In this document: piece after piece, positions 42,826 to 50,770 of the stretch | Position numbering within the stretch: position 1 is the stretch's first letter | Layout: each line of letters starts with the position of its first letter | Assembly: GCA_002712325.1 (NCBI GenBank) | Contig: PATH01000007.1 | Coordinates: 64,304 to 120,259, forward strand | Reading direction: 5' to 3' | DNA from: Acidimicrobiaceae bacterium | Lineage (GTDB): Bacteria; Actinomycetota; Acidimicrobiia; Acidimicrobiales; UBA8592 | Length of the DNA stretch: 55,956 bases | The notes under the pieces: generated by a model | The model's database searches: none | The model's input: only the letters and a program-made list of their open reading frames with translations | What the model was told of the DNA's origin: nothing | Program-made: the position numbers and the translations under genes

Positions 42826-43680
42826 CTATTCATATGTGTAGAAACCCTTTCCGGTTTTTCTTCCTAAATGCCCTGCAGTTACCATACGTTTCAAAATGGG
42901 AGGTGGTGCATATGTGGGCTCTTTGAATTCATCGTAAAGGACCTCAGCAACCAATTGAAGGGTGTCTAAGCCGATAAGGTCTGATAACTCTAGAGGGCCT
43001 TGGGGGTGAGCGCAGCCAAATTTCATTCCAGCATCAATATCTTCTTTTGAAGCTTGTCCCCTGTCATACATATGCATTGCTTGAAGTAAATAAGGTACCA
43101 GTAGGCGGTTAACTACAAAACCTGCGCGATCAATTGTCCTGATTGGGTGCTTACCCATCACTTCTCTGGTGAATGACTCCACTTTATCTAACGTCTCTTC
43201 AGAGGTTACCTCGGAAGCAATCAATTCAACTAAAGGTTGGACAGTCGCTGGATTGAAAAAGTGCATACCAAGTACTTGTGGTCCGCGATTGGTGGAGTCT
43301 GCTATCTCTCCTATGGAAATTGAGGATGTGTTTGAAGCAAGAATGCCATCTTTTTGGACAATTTCATCAAGTGTTTTGAATACAGATGCTTTGACTGAAG
43401 GGGATTCTACAACTGCTTCAATCACAAGGTCTCTGTCTGTGAGTTCATCAAACGTTGTAGTGAAGGATATTCTGTTCAGGAGCCCTGCTCTATCTCCATC
43501 AGTCATCTTTCCTCGTGACACTGCTTTTTCTGTGCTTACTTCTAATTTCTTTTGAGCTTGCTCGGCCAGCGAAGCATCAATCTCTACGACGATGGTATCG
43601 CATCCCGATTTAGCTGCCACTTCCGCTATTCCGGACCCCATTGTTCCGCCACCGATGACGGCTATTTTCTTAATAGTCAT
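42826..43680 (-). CDS. fadB2: 3-hydroxybutyryl-CoA (3-hydroxyacyl-CoA) dehydrogenase
   Basis: This enzyme oxidises 3-hydroxyacyl-CoA to 3-oxoacyl-CoA with NAD(P) in beta-oxidation or butanoate metabolism. The NAD motif VIGGGTMGSGIAEVAAKSG is at residues 8-26. The catalytic His-Glu region is LASNTSSISIGEIA and GMHFFNPATVQPLVELI. The C-terminal helical domain has GFVVNRLLVPYLLQA and GHLGRKTGKGFYTY. At 284 residues it is a stand-alone enzyme. A GGAGA motif lies before the ATG. It is followed by the LLM oxidoreductase gene nine bases downstream. Confidence 0.93.
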   Translation of the reverse strand: MTIKKIAVIGGGTMGSGIAEVAAKSGCDTIVVEIDASLAEQAQKKLEVSTEKAVSRGKMTDGDRAGLLNRISFTTTFDELTDRDLVIEAVVESPSVKASVFKTLDEIVQKDGILASNTSSISIGEIADSTNRGPQVLGMHFFNPATVQPLVELIASEVTSEETLDKVESFTREVMGKHPIRTIDRAGFVVNRLLVPYLLQAMHMYDRGQASKEDIDAGMKFGCAHPQGPLELSDLIGLDTLQLVAEVLYDEFKEPTYAPPPILKRMVTAGHLGRKTGKGFYTYE

Positions 43681-43774
43681 GACTTATCTCCTTGTCCTTG
43701 AGGAAGGTTACTAGGGTCTGAAGACTTATGGCAAAGATATACGAAAAGAGGGTAAGAATAGAATTGTCACACCC

Positions 43775-43945
43775 GTGGTGGACAATGAGAATATGGAAAA
43801 ACAACTAACTCTCATTGAAACAAATAACACCAGTTGGCAATTAACTGATGCTGATAAAGAAGTCGCCAGGCGTGGCCTTGCAGCTTCGAGGAAGGCACTT
43901 CAGGAGGGGCGAAGACGGCTCGCTGATCTCCTGAATGCTGCATAG
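43775..43945 (+). CDS. Small basic helical protein (56 residues)
   Basis: This is an isolated plus-strand frame in the 288-base gap between two minus-strand genes. The C-terminal half, DADKEVARRGLAASRKAL followed by QEGRRRLADLLNAA, is a basic amphipathic helix. As I recall, short actinobacterial proteins of this type (Arg/Ala-rich, W-x-L-D/T followed by a GLAAAR-like run) occur next to metabolic genes; I cannot name the family. The start could be GTG at 43775 or 43778, or ATG at 43793; TAGAAT lies ten bases before the first. No strong ribosome binding site is seen. Confidence 0.55.
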   Translation: MVDNENMEKQLTLIETNNTSWQLTDADKEVARRGLAASRKALQEGRRRLADLLNAA

Positions 43946-43968
43946 ATCGGGTAACTAAGCCACCTAGG

Positions 43969-44355
43969 TCATGTGTTTAAGGGTTTGATCAACACCTCAA
44001 GCATATGTTGCCATTCCTTGGTTGATCTGATTGCGCTCATTGTGAGCAAATACTTTTCATATTCGCCGTCAACTTTTAGGTTTCCTTGCATAAAGCAAGC
44101 AACTATGGACTTTTCCTGCTGCAGGATGGAAAGTGCTTCTTTGTATGTCGTCGTTATAGAACAGGTCGGGGACGGATGTTTTCCTAATTCTGCGTCCGTT
44201 ATTTTCCCTTTTTTGATGTCAATGTAGTACCGAACTTTACCTTGAGGTGCTCCAGAAATTTCGTATTGGCATGTGATGGAAAGATCTGCTGAGGGCAATT
44301 TTGACCCGTGTTGTTTCAACGAATTTAACCATTCTTCGCTAAAGAGGTCGTTCAT
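43969..44355 (-). CDS. SCP2 sterol-transfer-domain protein
   Basis: This is a 128-residue single-domain protein. The pattern VRYYIDIKKGKITDAELG, SITTTYKEALSILQQE and ACFMQGNLKVDGEYEKYLLTMSAI is that of the SCP2 fold, which forms a hydrophobic lipid tunnel. It overlaps the end of the mca gene by four bases (ATGA). A similar SCP2-like domain forms the C-terminus of mycothiol-dependent maleylpyruvate isomerase, so an SCP2 partner next to a mycothiol enzyme is suggestive. The ligand is unknown. Confidence 0.85.
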   Translation of the reverse strand: MNDLFSEEWLNSLKQHGSKLPSADLSITCQYEISGAPQGKVRYYIDIKKGKITDAELGKHPSPTCSITTTYKEALSILQQEKSIVACFMQGNLKVDGEYEKYLLTMSAIRSTKEWQHMLEVLIKPLNT

Positions 44356-45206
44356 TCTACACCTTTGAAAAGGTCGGTTTCCCTATCTATTGGACCTACT
44401 CTGCTGAAAGCTAGTATGTAATCATCCCAGGGATACGCTTCAGCAGATTTTTCTGACGGTAGCCCAAACCAGAATGGAGACTCAGGGTCAACTTGTGTCG
44501 CGTGAGCTAAAAGAGCGTCTGTTCTTCGTTGAGAAAACTGGGATACGTCAATTTTTGTGGTGATTCGGTGGTCCTGTGACGGTCGGTCAAACCATGCTTC
44601 ATTGAATGGAGATTCAATCTTCAGTTGAATAAACATGTTATGTAGTGCTTCGATACGGGCCCGACTCCAAGTTGTGTAATACAGCTTGAGTGGTGTCCAT
44701 GGTTCTCCTAAGTCAGGGAACTTCAATGGGTCTCCTGCAGCCTCCCAAGCCGGCAAGCTGATATCGAATACTCTTAGATGGTCTGGGTGTTGGTAGCCTT
44801 GCTGGTCGTCGGGATATGTCACTATGACATGGGGTTTCTCTTGTCTTATAATTCTGACAAGCCTTCCAACTGCTTCATCGAGCGGAGCATTTGCAAAGCA
44901 GTCTGGGTTTGCATTTGCTTCTGTATCTGGCATTCCTGAATCTCTGTATCCTAGGTAATGGACACGCTTGTACCCTATGATCTTCGCAGCTTTTGCCAGT
45001 TCTTCTTGTCGCACTTTCGCCAGATTCTCTTTGATTTCGGGTTTGTCCATTGCGGGATTCAAAATGTCACCCTCTTCTCCCCCTGTGCAACAGACTAAGG
45101 TAGTTGTTACACCTGCGTCAGAATAAAGAGCAACAGATCCTGCTCCTTTGGATGATTCGTCGTCTGGATGAGCATGGATTGTCATCATTCGGTATTCACT
45201 TAGCAC
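44352..45206 (-). CDS. mca: Mycothiol S-conjugate amidase
   Basis: Mca hydrolyses mycothiol S-conjugates to a mercapturic acid and glucosaminyl inositol, detoxifying electrophiles. It belongs to the LmbE/PIG-L zinc hydrolases. IHAHPDDESSKGAGS (10-24) holds zinc ligands, and CCTGGEEGDILNPAM, YLGYRDSGMPD and YPDDQQGYQHPDH are specific to Mca/MshB, closer to Mca. The length (284) agrees. The start is a GTG at 45206 with TAAGTT seven bases upstream. It overlaps an SCP2-like gene. This shows the organism makes mycothiol. Confidence 0.93.
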   Translation of the reverse strand: MLSEYRMMTIHAHPDDESSKGAGSVALYSDAGVTTTLVCCTGGEEGDILNPAMDKPEIKENLAKVRQEELAKAAKIIGYKRVHYLGYRDSGMPDTEANANPDCFANAPLDEAVGRLVRIIRQEKPHVIVTYPDDQQGYQHPDHLRVFDISLPAWEAAGDPLKFPDLGEPWTPLKLYYTTWSRARIEALHNMFIQLKIESPFNEAWFDRPSQDHRITTKIDVSQFSQRRTDALLAHATQVDPESPFWFGLPSEKSAEAYPWDDYILAFSRVGPIDRETDLFKGVE

Positions 45207-45213
45207 AAGGAAT

Positions 45214-45219
45214 AACTTA
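45214..45219 (-). promoter_or_regulatory. Putative -10 box TAAGTT for leaderless mca
   Basis: TAAGTT ends seven bases before the mca GTG. A perfect inverted repeat (45232-45244) lies just upstream, in the -35 region. Confidence 0.4.
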
Positions 45220-45231
45220 CACTTGTTTTGT

Positions 45232-45244
45232 GTGGATAATCCAC
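45232..45244. promoter_or_regulatory. Perfect inverted repeat GTGGAT-A-ATCCAC upstream of mca
   Basis: Two 6-base arms around one central A sit in the 95-base divergent region between mca and the SDR gene. The centre lies about 30 bases upstream of the mca start, where a -35 box would be. It is a good candidate operator for a dimeric regulator. Confidence 0.4.
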
Positions 45245-45313
45245 CTGTAGAAATGCATATGGAAGTTTTGACGAGTAGGGTCGGCTAGAGATTTAGAGGA
45301 GATGAGGATTGGG

Positions 45314-46147
45314 ATGAGCGGAAGACTTGAAGGTAAGGTAGCGATCATTACTGGAGGTGCCAGTGGTATTGGGGAAGGCACTGTTCGTCGCTTTGTTGAG
45401 GAGGGCGCCAAGTGCATTGTTGCTGATATTCAAGAGGGTTTAGCGCAGTCTCTTGCAGAAGAGATTGGAGAAAACGTTGCCCCATTCACACTTGATGTCG
45501 CTGACGAAGATCAAGTAAAAGCGTGCGTGGATTTTGCTGTGAATCAATTTGGGAAACTTGACGTCATGTTTAATAATGCTGGAATTCTGGGTTCGGTTGG
45601 ACCCATTGCTGATATTGAGCGCGATGGCTGGTTGCGCACTATTGATGTTTTGCTCAATAGTGTTTTCTATGGGATTAAACATGCTGCACGAGTTATGCAA
45701 GGTCAAGGATTTGGTTCAATCATCAATACTGCTTCAACTGCTGGAGTTCGCGCCGGTTTGGGCCCACACGTTTACACTGCAGCAAAACATGCAGTCGTTG
45801 GTTTATCACAATCAGTTGCCACAGAATTAGGTCCACACGGTATTCGTTGTAACGTAATTGCTCCTGGTGGAACAGTTTCGGGTTTAACAGCGCGACTTGT
45901 TACTGGCGACCATCAGGATTTGGATAAAGCATCAAAACTTATTGGCGCTAATAATCCCTTACGTCGTGCCGGCACGCCAGAGGATATCGCTAATGCTGTT
46001 CTTTACTTGGCATCTGATGAAGCCAGCTTCACGAATGGGGCTGTTCTTGTCGTGGATGCAGCTGGAGAGAGCATTGCAGACAGAAATAGTCGCTTTGTTG
46101 ACATGGGTTCGCAAACTGTTCAGGAAGCGGACCGAAGCGGGGTTTAG
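45314..46147 (+). CDS. Short-chain dehydrogenase/reductase
   Basis: This is an NAD(P)-dependent oxidoreductase of the classical SDR family. The cofactor motif is TGGASGIGEG, the structural motif NNAG, the catalytic Ser lies in NTASTAGVRAG, and YTAAKHAVVG is YxxxK. The end ASFTNGAVLVVDAAGE is typical. I chose the ATG at 45314 (277 residues) because GAGG lies six bases ahead of it and homology starts at GRLEGKVAIITGG. An ATG twelve bases upstream has AGAGGAG directly abutting it, too close to serve. It diverges from mca. The substrate is unknown; alcohol or steroid-like substrates are common in this group. Confidence 0.9.
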   Translation: MSGRLEGKVAIITGGASGIGEGTVRRFVEEGAKCIVADIQEGLAQSLAEEIGENVAPFTLDVADEDQVKACVDFAVNQFGKLDVMFNNAGILGSVGPIADIERDGWLRTIDVLLNSVFYGIKHAARVMQGQGFGSIINTASTAGVRAGLGPHVYTAAKHAVVGLSQSVATELGPHGIRCNVIAPGGTVSGLTARLVTGDHQDLDKASKLIGANNPLRRAGTPEDIANAVLYLASDEASFTNGAVLVVDAAGESIADRNSRFVDMGSQTVQEADRSGV

Positions 46148-46557
46148 TCTGCTAATTCCTTAGTTATTATTAGTTCTTTGATTACGTGACTCAGCTCGGC
46201 CGGAAATTTGCACGGTTTCCCTTTGGTCGTTGTGCACCCGACACGTGTATTCTGAATTGCTATAACAGACTCATCTTTTGTTATTCTCTGGATCCACTGT
46301 GCTGAGGCTCTTCTGGTTTGTGCTATCCCGCTTTGGATTAAGAGGTTATCTGATAGGAAAGCGGGAGCTAAGAAGCGTGTCTCAATTTGTGCTACGACGA
46401 GAAGGTAACCTTCATTGAAAAGCTGATCAATACTTTTTCCTGCCTTGGCCATCGCAGAAATTCTTGCTTCTTCAAAGTAGTGAAGATAGTTGGAATGATT
46501 TACGTGACCGTAGGAGTCTAATTCATTGAATCGGACTTTGATCGCAGTTTCGTGCAC
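46144..46557 (-). CDS. 4HBT-family acyl-CoA thioesterase
   Basis: This is a hot-dog-fold thioesterase of 137 residues, closest to the YbgC/FadM group. The active-site motif is RFNELDSYGHVNHSNYLHYFEEAR, with the nucleophilic Asp in LDSYGHVNH. It probably hydrolyses acyl-CoA. Its end overlaps the end of the convergent SDR gene by four bases. It starts one base before the dodecin gene's stop codon, so the two genes appear co-transcribed. Confidence 0.87.
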   Translation of the reverse strand: MHETAIKVRFNELDSYGHVNHSNYLHYFEEARISAMAKAGKSIDQLFNEGYLLVVAQIETRFLAPAFLSDNLLIQSGIAQTRRASAQWIQRITKDESVIAIQNTRVGCTTTKGKPCKFPAELSHVIKELIITKELAD

Positions 46558-46558
46558 T

Positions 46559-46762
46559 TTAATCGTTCAGAACAAATGTAATTTTTAGTGTCACATCGAA
46601 TTTAGCGATTTTTCCATTTTCTACTGTGACCTTTTGATCTTGGACCCAGGCACCATCAACATTATCTAGCGTCCTTGCGGCTCTTTCAATTCCTTTTTTG
46701 ATGGCATCGTCGAAACTGATAGTTGACGTTGATATTACTTCTGTGATCCTTGCGATGGTCAT
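46559..46762 (-). CDS. Dodecin, flavin-storage protein
   Basis: Dodecins form hollow 12-mers that bind FMN, riboflavin or CoA. The 67-residue sequence has the family pattern ISFDDAIKKGIERAARTLDNVDGAWVQDQKVTV broken as SFDDAIKKGIERA then RTLDNVDGAWVQDQ. The aromatic that stacks on the flavin is Trp44, and the end is KFDVTLKITFVLND. GGGGGCAG precedes the ATG. It lies beside the thioesterase gene. The many flavoenzymes in this window make flavin buffering plausible. Confidence 0.92.
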   Translation of the reverse strand: MTIARITEVISTSTISFDDAIKKGIERAARTLDNVDGAWVQDQKVTVENGKIAKFDVTLKITFVLND

Positions 46763-46799
46763 TCTGCCCCCATTTACAACTTTTGGTGATTGTTAAAGT

Positions 46800-47150
46800 C
46801 TAGCCTTCTGTGGCTGTTTCAAAACTAGGAACTTCAACTCCGGGTAGATAATACGTGAACATTTCGGTGATTGTTTTGACTATGTCAGCTGGATTAATCT
46901 GCCCTTTGGCTTGATCAATGGTTATGACATTACTGTTCATATGAATTTTTTCGATTCCGCCCAGATTGAATATCGCCTTTGCTAGTTCATCAGGGGGGCG
47001 CGTTCCCAGTATTTCTTGATCAAGGGAATAGCGTTCGTGATCCATTCCGGTAATACTTCGGTTGATTTCAAATCGAAGCACTCCGGGTTTTGTGACTGAT
47101 TTTTGAATGACTGTTACTGGTTGACCCATGATGTGATCGTAGCTGTTCAT
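46800..47150 (-). CDS. Nfu/NifU N-terminal-domain protein
   Basis: This is a protein of about 116 residues whose core VTVIQKSVTKPGVLRFEINR and DELAKAIFNLGGIEKIHMNSNVITI matches the Nfu_N domain, found at the N-terminus of iron-sulfur scaffold proteins. No CxxC scaffold motif is present, so it is the N domain alone. The frame is open further upstream into rnhB, but the region before MNSYDHI shows no homology. I place the start at 47150, or at 47129 (MGQPVTV). No clear ribosome binding site is seen. A role in iron-sulfur handling is likely but unproven. Confidence 0.7.
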   Translation of the reverse strand: MNSYDHIMGQPVTVIQKSVTKPGVLRFEINRSITGMDHERYSLDQEILGTRPPDELAKAIFNLGGIEKIHMNSNVITIDQAKGQINPADIVKTITEMFTYYLPGVEVPSFETATEG

Positions 47151-47200
47151 CGGATGGTATGCCGAGATGTAACCGATGAACTTAGGAACCCTTCGTCTTT

Positions 47201-47902
47201 TCAGAATAAAGATTCTTGAGATGGATTCTTTCTTGGCTTCGGTGCTTGAGTGTACGGGGTGTCTTTCATGTATTTCCATGAAATTCGATGCAGCGGTGTT
47301 GGGCCTGATTCATGTAAAGCTCTTTTATGCTTTGGACATGGGTATCCCTTATTGGAGTCGAATGCAAAGTCTGGGAATGATTTGTGATGGTCTTTCATAA
47401 TTCTGTCTCTTGTAACCTTTGCGATGATAGACGCAGCGGCTATTGATAAACACTTAGCATCACCCTTGATGACCATAGTTCTATTTGCTTTGCCGATAAT
47501 ATCCCCTACGAAGTCCCACTTTCCGTCAATTAGAGCGTGATCTATATCTATGTTGAGTGAATTTAGGGCTCGATTTGTTGCTAGCTTTTGGGCATATGAC
47601 ATACCGAATTGATCGCATTCTTGGTTCGTAGCATGTCCGACGCTCCAATATGAGCACCAATCGGTTATGGAGTCATATAGCGACTCTCTTTCTTTCTCAT
47701 TGAGTGCTTTTGAATCTCGTACTTTATAAAGTCTTTTATCTTTGGGGATAATTGCAGCGCCGATAGTGAGCGGTCCAGCCCATGCTCCTCGGCCGACTTC
47801 GTCTATTCCTACGACATGTTTATTCCCAGCGGACCAAAGAATGCGTTCAAATTTCCTTGTCGGTGCGTTGCGTTTGTTTACTTTTCTCAGAGGAGCCGAC
47901 AC
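47201..47902 (-). CDS. rnhB: Ribonuclease HII
   Basis: RNase HII removes misincorporated ribonucleotides and RNA primers from DNA. The GIDEVGRGAWAGPLTIGAAI motif has the metal ligands Asp34 and Glu35; ALIDGKWDF and SIAAASIIAKVTRDRIM follow. At 233 residues it is standard, with a basic extension at the N-terminus (PLRKVNKRNAPTRKFER). The start is a GTG at 47902, supported by TAACCT exactly six bases upstream and no ribosome binding site. Confidence 0.94.
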   Translation of the reverse strand: MSAPLRKVNKRNAPTRKFERILWSAGNKHVVGIDEVGRGAWAGPLTIGAAIIPKDKRLYKVRDSKALNEKERESLYDSITDWCSYWSVGHATNQECDQFGMSYAQKLATNRALNSLNIDIDHALIDGKWDFVGDIIGKANRTMVIKGDAKCLSIAAASIIAKVTRDRIMKDHHKSFPDFAFDSNKGYPCPKHKRALHESGPTPLHRISWKYMKDTPYTQAPKPRKNPSQESLF

Positions 47903-47908
47903 ATACTG

Positions 47909-47914
47909 AGGTTA
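47909..47914 (-). promoter_or_regulatory. Putative -10 box TAACCT for leaderless rnhB
   Basis: TAACCT ends six bases before the rnhB GTG, in the 40-base gap after the unknown 576-residue gene. Confidence 0.4.
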
Positions 47915-47942
47915 GCTGAACTTGAAATCCGGTCAAGGGTCT

Positions 47943-49673
47943 TTATTGAAAGGTTCCACCATCCTCCGATTCAGGCTTTAGCCGGTTTCTCAGAGGACTA
48001 GTTTCTGCGTGGATCGACACAGCAGTCTCTTTTGGAAACTGTTTGGAGAGTAGTGTTTCGCCTATATGTTCGGTACTAAACCAGCTTTTATCTAGGCTCC
48101 ATGCATTGACTTTGATCCTTTGGGGAGTGTCTGCTTCCCATAGAAGGGCAGGTGATGTCCCATGCCATCTAATTGCGTACCCAATGTTTCCGGAACTGAT
48201 GGGCGCGTTCCTGATCTGAATTCCAACCCCAATCCAATCTCGATTGTACGAGGGAGCAATTTCAATTTGTTTTTCTCCAGATGGCAATTTGTTCTCTTGA
48301 ATATATCCTGCACGAATTGCTAATAAGAAGAGTGCTGAAAAGACAGGGTCTTGCTGCCTTGAACCGGCGATGATAGACCCTGTAGGGTCGGTTTTAGAGA
48401 GAATTTGATCCAAAGTTAAAGAACTTTGTTGAATCTGAAGGTACTCGCCGAGTATCTCAATAATCGTTTGATAAGAGTTCGTATATTTTTCAAATGGGGA
48501 AGGGCTTTCTTGACTCCCTGCTGCTTCTTCAATCTTCACAAGTTGATTTTGGAGTTCCAATGCTAATGATTCTCGTTGCACTGATTTGAAGATTTCGATT
48601 GCTGCTCTTAGGGAGACTATTTCTAGAGTGTAATCTCGTTTTTTTAGTCTGCGTTTACCTGGCAGTGATGCGAGAAGTTGGCGCACTGTTTCATTAATCC
48701 ACGGGATGATGTCTTCCACTTCCTCTTTTTTTGTGCAGAATTCTATGTACTTCTGCCAAAGGCATAGTGCATGGAGCGCTTCTTTGCTGACACTATTTTT
48801 GAATAAGTTCGACGGCATACTTTCCATGTACTTGAAGATTAGTTTCTTCGCTGAATCAATATGGCCCCATGCTAAGAGTGCAAGGACGGTTAGTGGCACC
48901 ACAGGTTCATCTGAATTTACCTTCCAAAATGGTGAAGTGACGTCCTGATCAGACCCTATTAGAAGGTGCCTTCTAGCTGTGTTCAAGACCGAGGCAAATC
49001 TGTTGTCATCGGTTTGTATTTCCATGCCACTTTCGAAGTGCTTTTGCCAGCCATTTGAGATCTCATCAAATGAGGGCGTGAGTTCTAAGGCTGGAAGATG
49101 ATCTAGATCATGATTATTTATAACTAGTTCGAGCTTTGTTGAGTGCGGTAGGGGGAAAATGAGAGCACTGTCACTATTCGCGTTGCCTATAGATGATGCG
49201 ATAGTTCTAAGATCCCTGATTTCAGCGTTCGTTATCTCATCCGTGAGATTTTCGTATCCTGAGCCGGATGTTGAGATTCTTGGGGATTTGCTTGAGATTA
49301 TGATGGGCTTTTCATTACTGCTTATGGTTGTGGAATTAATTTCAATGGGGCCAAAATTTAATAGCATTATGCTTATCGCTACTGGGATGGGTGTCTCATT
49401 ATAGAATTCGATTTTCGTTACGCTTTGACCTTCCCATGGGATTACCTCAACGCGCTGGGTGATGTCTCCTCCTGGTACTCTCATTCGAGTTACCGTAGTA
49501 ATTTCATTGCTGTCTACACTTTGTCTGATAGATGATCTTTCTTGCGAAAAATGCCATCGATCGTCTGCTCCGACTCCCCAACATATTCTTTTGGTAGCAC
49601 CAGACCATGAGAGATTGCCAGAGGAGTCTAGGTCCAGCATTACGTTATGTCCTAATATCCCTAGTTCTGGCAT
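47943..49673 (-). CDS. Unrecognised 576-residue protein, possibly a six-hairpin glycosidase-like fold
   Basis: I do not recognise this protein. The first 200 residues are rich in beta-strand-like segments, with RICWGVGADDRWHF and TRMRVPGGDITQRVEVIP. Residues about 215-440 are strongly helical, with ALLAWGHIDSAKKLIFKYME and LHALCLWQKYIEF, and residues about 450-560 return to strands, with GYAIRWHGTSPALLWEAD. A beta-sandwich, alpha barrel and beta end is the layout of many debranching and other six-hairpin glycosidases, and the RWHG..PALLWE stretch recalls their C-terminal domain. No catalytic acids can be named. No signal peptide is seen, so it is probably cytoplasmic. TAAGGT lies nine bases before the ATG. 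It sits between gpsA and rnhB. Confidence 0.6.
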   Translation of the reverse strand: MPELGILGHNVMLDLDSSGNLSWSGATKRICWGVGADDRWHFSQERSSIRQSVDSNEITTVTRMRVPGGDITQRVEVIPWEGQSVTKIEFYNETPIPVAISIMLLNFGPIEINSTTISSNEKPIIISSKSPRISTSGSGYENLTDEITNAEIRDLRTIASSIGNANSDSALIFPLPHSTKLELVINNHDLDHLPALELTPSFDEISNGWQKHFESGMEIQTDDNRFASVLNTARRHLLIGSDQDVTSPFWKVNSDEPVVPLTVLALLAWGHIDSAKKLIFKYMESMPSNLFKNSVSKEALHALCLWQKYIEFCTKKEEVEDIIPWINETVRQLLASLPGKRRLKKRDYTLEIVSLRAAIEIFKSVQRESLALELQNQLVKIEEAAGSQESPSPFEKYTNSYQTIIEILGEYLQIQQSSLTLDQILSKTDPTGSIIAGSRQQDPVFSALFLLAIRAGYIQENKLPSGEKQIEIAPSYNRDWIGVGIQIRNAPISSGNIGYAIRWHGTSPALLWEADTPQRIKVNAWSLDKSWFSTEHIGETLLSKQFPKETAVSIHAETSPLRNRLKPESEDGGTFQ

Positions 49674-49714
49674 TATATCCTGACCTTACACATCATCTGT
49701 GATTATTTTAACCA

Positions 49715-50707
49715 CTACCGCTCTGATCGCTGTTCCCTCATTAGCAGAATATCGTATGCATCTGTGACCGTTGTTTTTCCCTGCAGAACAGCTGTGACTT
49801 GGTCACTAATAGGTGTTTCTACTTTGTGTGCCGCTGCAAGGGAGGTAACTGCAGGAGCTGTTACGACACCCTCTGCAACGTTATTCATTCCTGCTAGGAC
49901 TTCTTGAGTGTTTCTCCCCTTGCCTAATTGTTCACCAACATACCTATTTCTGCTTTGAGGAGAAAAGCAGGTGGCTACTAAGTCTCCTAACCCTGCGAGT
50001 CCGGAAAAAGTTTCGGGTGCCCCACCCATCGCGCTACCTAATCTTGCTAATTCTGCTAAACCTCGGGTAACTACAGCTGCTCTCGTATTATCGCCCGTTC
50101 CTAACCCCGTTGTCATTCCTACTGCTAATGCAAGAACATTCTTGAATGCTCCTCCTAACTCGCATCCGATTACATCTTCGCTTGTGTAGACCCTGAATGT
50201 CTCTGTTGAGAAAACTTCGAAGGCTTGGGCACGTAAAGATTCATTTTCCGTCGCCACAACTGCTGCTGTGGCATCTCCTGCAAGTACCTCGGCAGCTAAA
50301 TTGGGTCCGGTAAGTACTCCGGTAGGTCTGCCGGGTGACTCAGATGCTATGACCTGCGTCATCGTTAGATTAGTTTCCTGTTCGAGTCCCTTTGTAAGAC
50401 TAATAATCGGGGTGTTGGTTTTCGATAATGGCAATAACTTTCGGAGAACTTCTCTATAGCTCTGAGATGGGATAGCCATCAGGATAATGTCGGCGTTATT
50501 TGTTACCTCAGCTAGATCTTCTGAAGCGGTCAATTGTGGATGAAGTTTGCTTTTCCCTAGGTACTTGATGTTTTTTTTCTTTTGCTTTATTGATCTGGCG
50601 ACTATTGGATCTCGACACCATAATTTTGTCGGCAGGTTATGAGATACTAGGTGGGCAACCGTTGTCCCCCAGGACCCGCCGCCTACAACTGCTACTTGAA
50701 ATGTCAC
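49715..50707 (-). CDS. gpsA: Glycerol-3-phosphate dehydrogenase [NAD(P)+]
   Basis: GpsA reduces dihydroxyacetone phosphate to glycerol-3-phosphate for phospholipid synthesis. The NAD(P) motif is VAVVGGGSWGTTVAHL (5-20), with SLTKGLE and TGPNLAAEVL in the centre, catalytic Lys in ELGGAFKNVLALA and the signature GLAGLGDLVATCFSPQSRN. At 330 residues it is complete. It supplies the acceptor used downstream of the PlsX pathway elsewhere in this window. The start is GTG with TACGAT six bases before it and no ribosome binding site. It diverges from cofC. Confidence 0.96.
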   Translation of the reverse strand: MTFQVAVVGGGSWGTTVAHLVSHNLPTKLWCRDPIVARSIKQKKKNIKYLGKSKLHPQLTASEDLAEVTNNADIILMAIPSQSYREVLRKLLPLSKTNTPIISLTKGLEQETNLTMTQVIASESPGRPTGVLTGPNLAAEVLAGDATAAVVATENESLRAQAFEVFSTETFRVYTSEDVIGCELGGAFKNVLALAVGMTTGLGTGDNTRAAVVTRGLAELARLGSAMGGAPETFSGLAGLGDLVATCFSPQSRNRYVGEQLGKGRNTQEVLAGMNNVAEGVVTAPAVTSLAAAHKVETPISDQVTAVLQGKTTVTDAYDILLMREQRSER

Positions 50708-50713
50708 GCTTGC

Positions 50714-50719
50714 ATCGTA
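50714..50719 (-). promoter_or_regulatory. Putative -10 box TACGAT for leaderless gpsA
   Basis: TACGAT ends six bases before the gpsA GTG start, with no ribosome binding site. Confidence 0.4.
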
Positions 50720-50770
50720 GCGCTAGAATCTATAGGAAAGTGCCTAAAGGTTGCGTACGCAGAGTATTTT

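Noticed and set aside
50651-50770. N-terminal extension of CofC by 40 residues
   Set aside because: It overlaps the gpsA start region and its cysteine-rich sequence has no homology to CofC; the family starts at the ATG at 50771.
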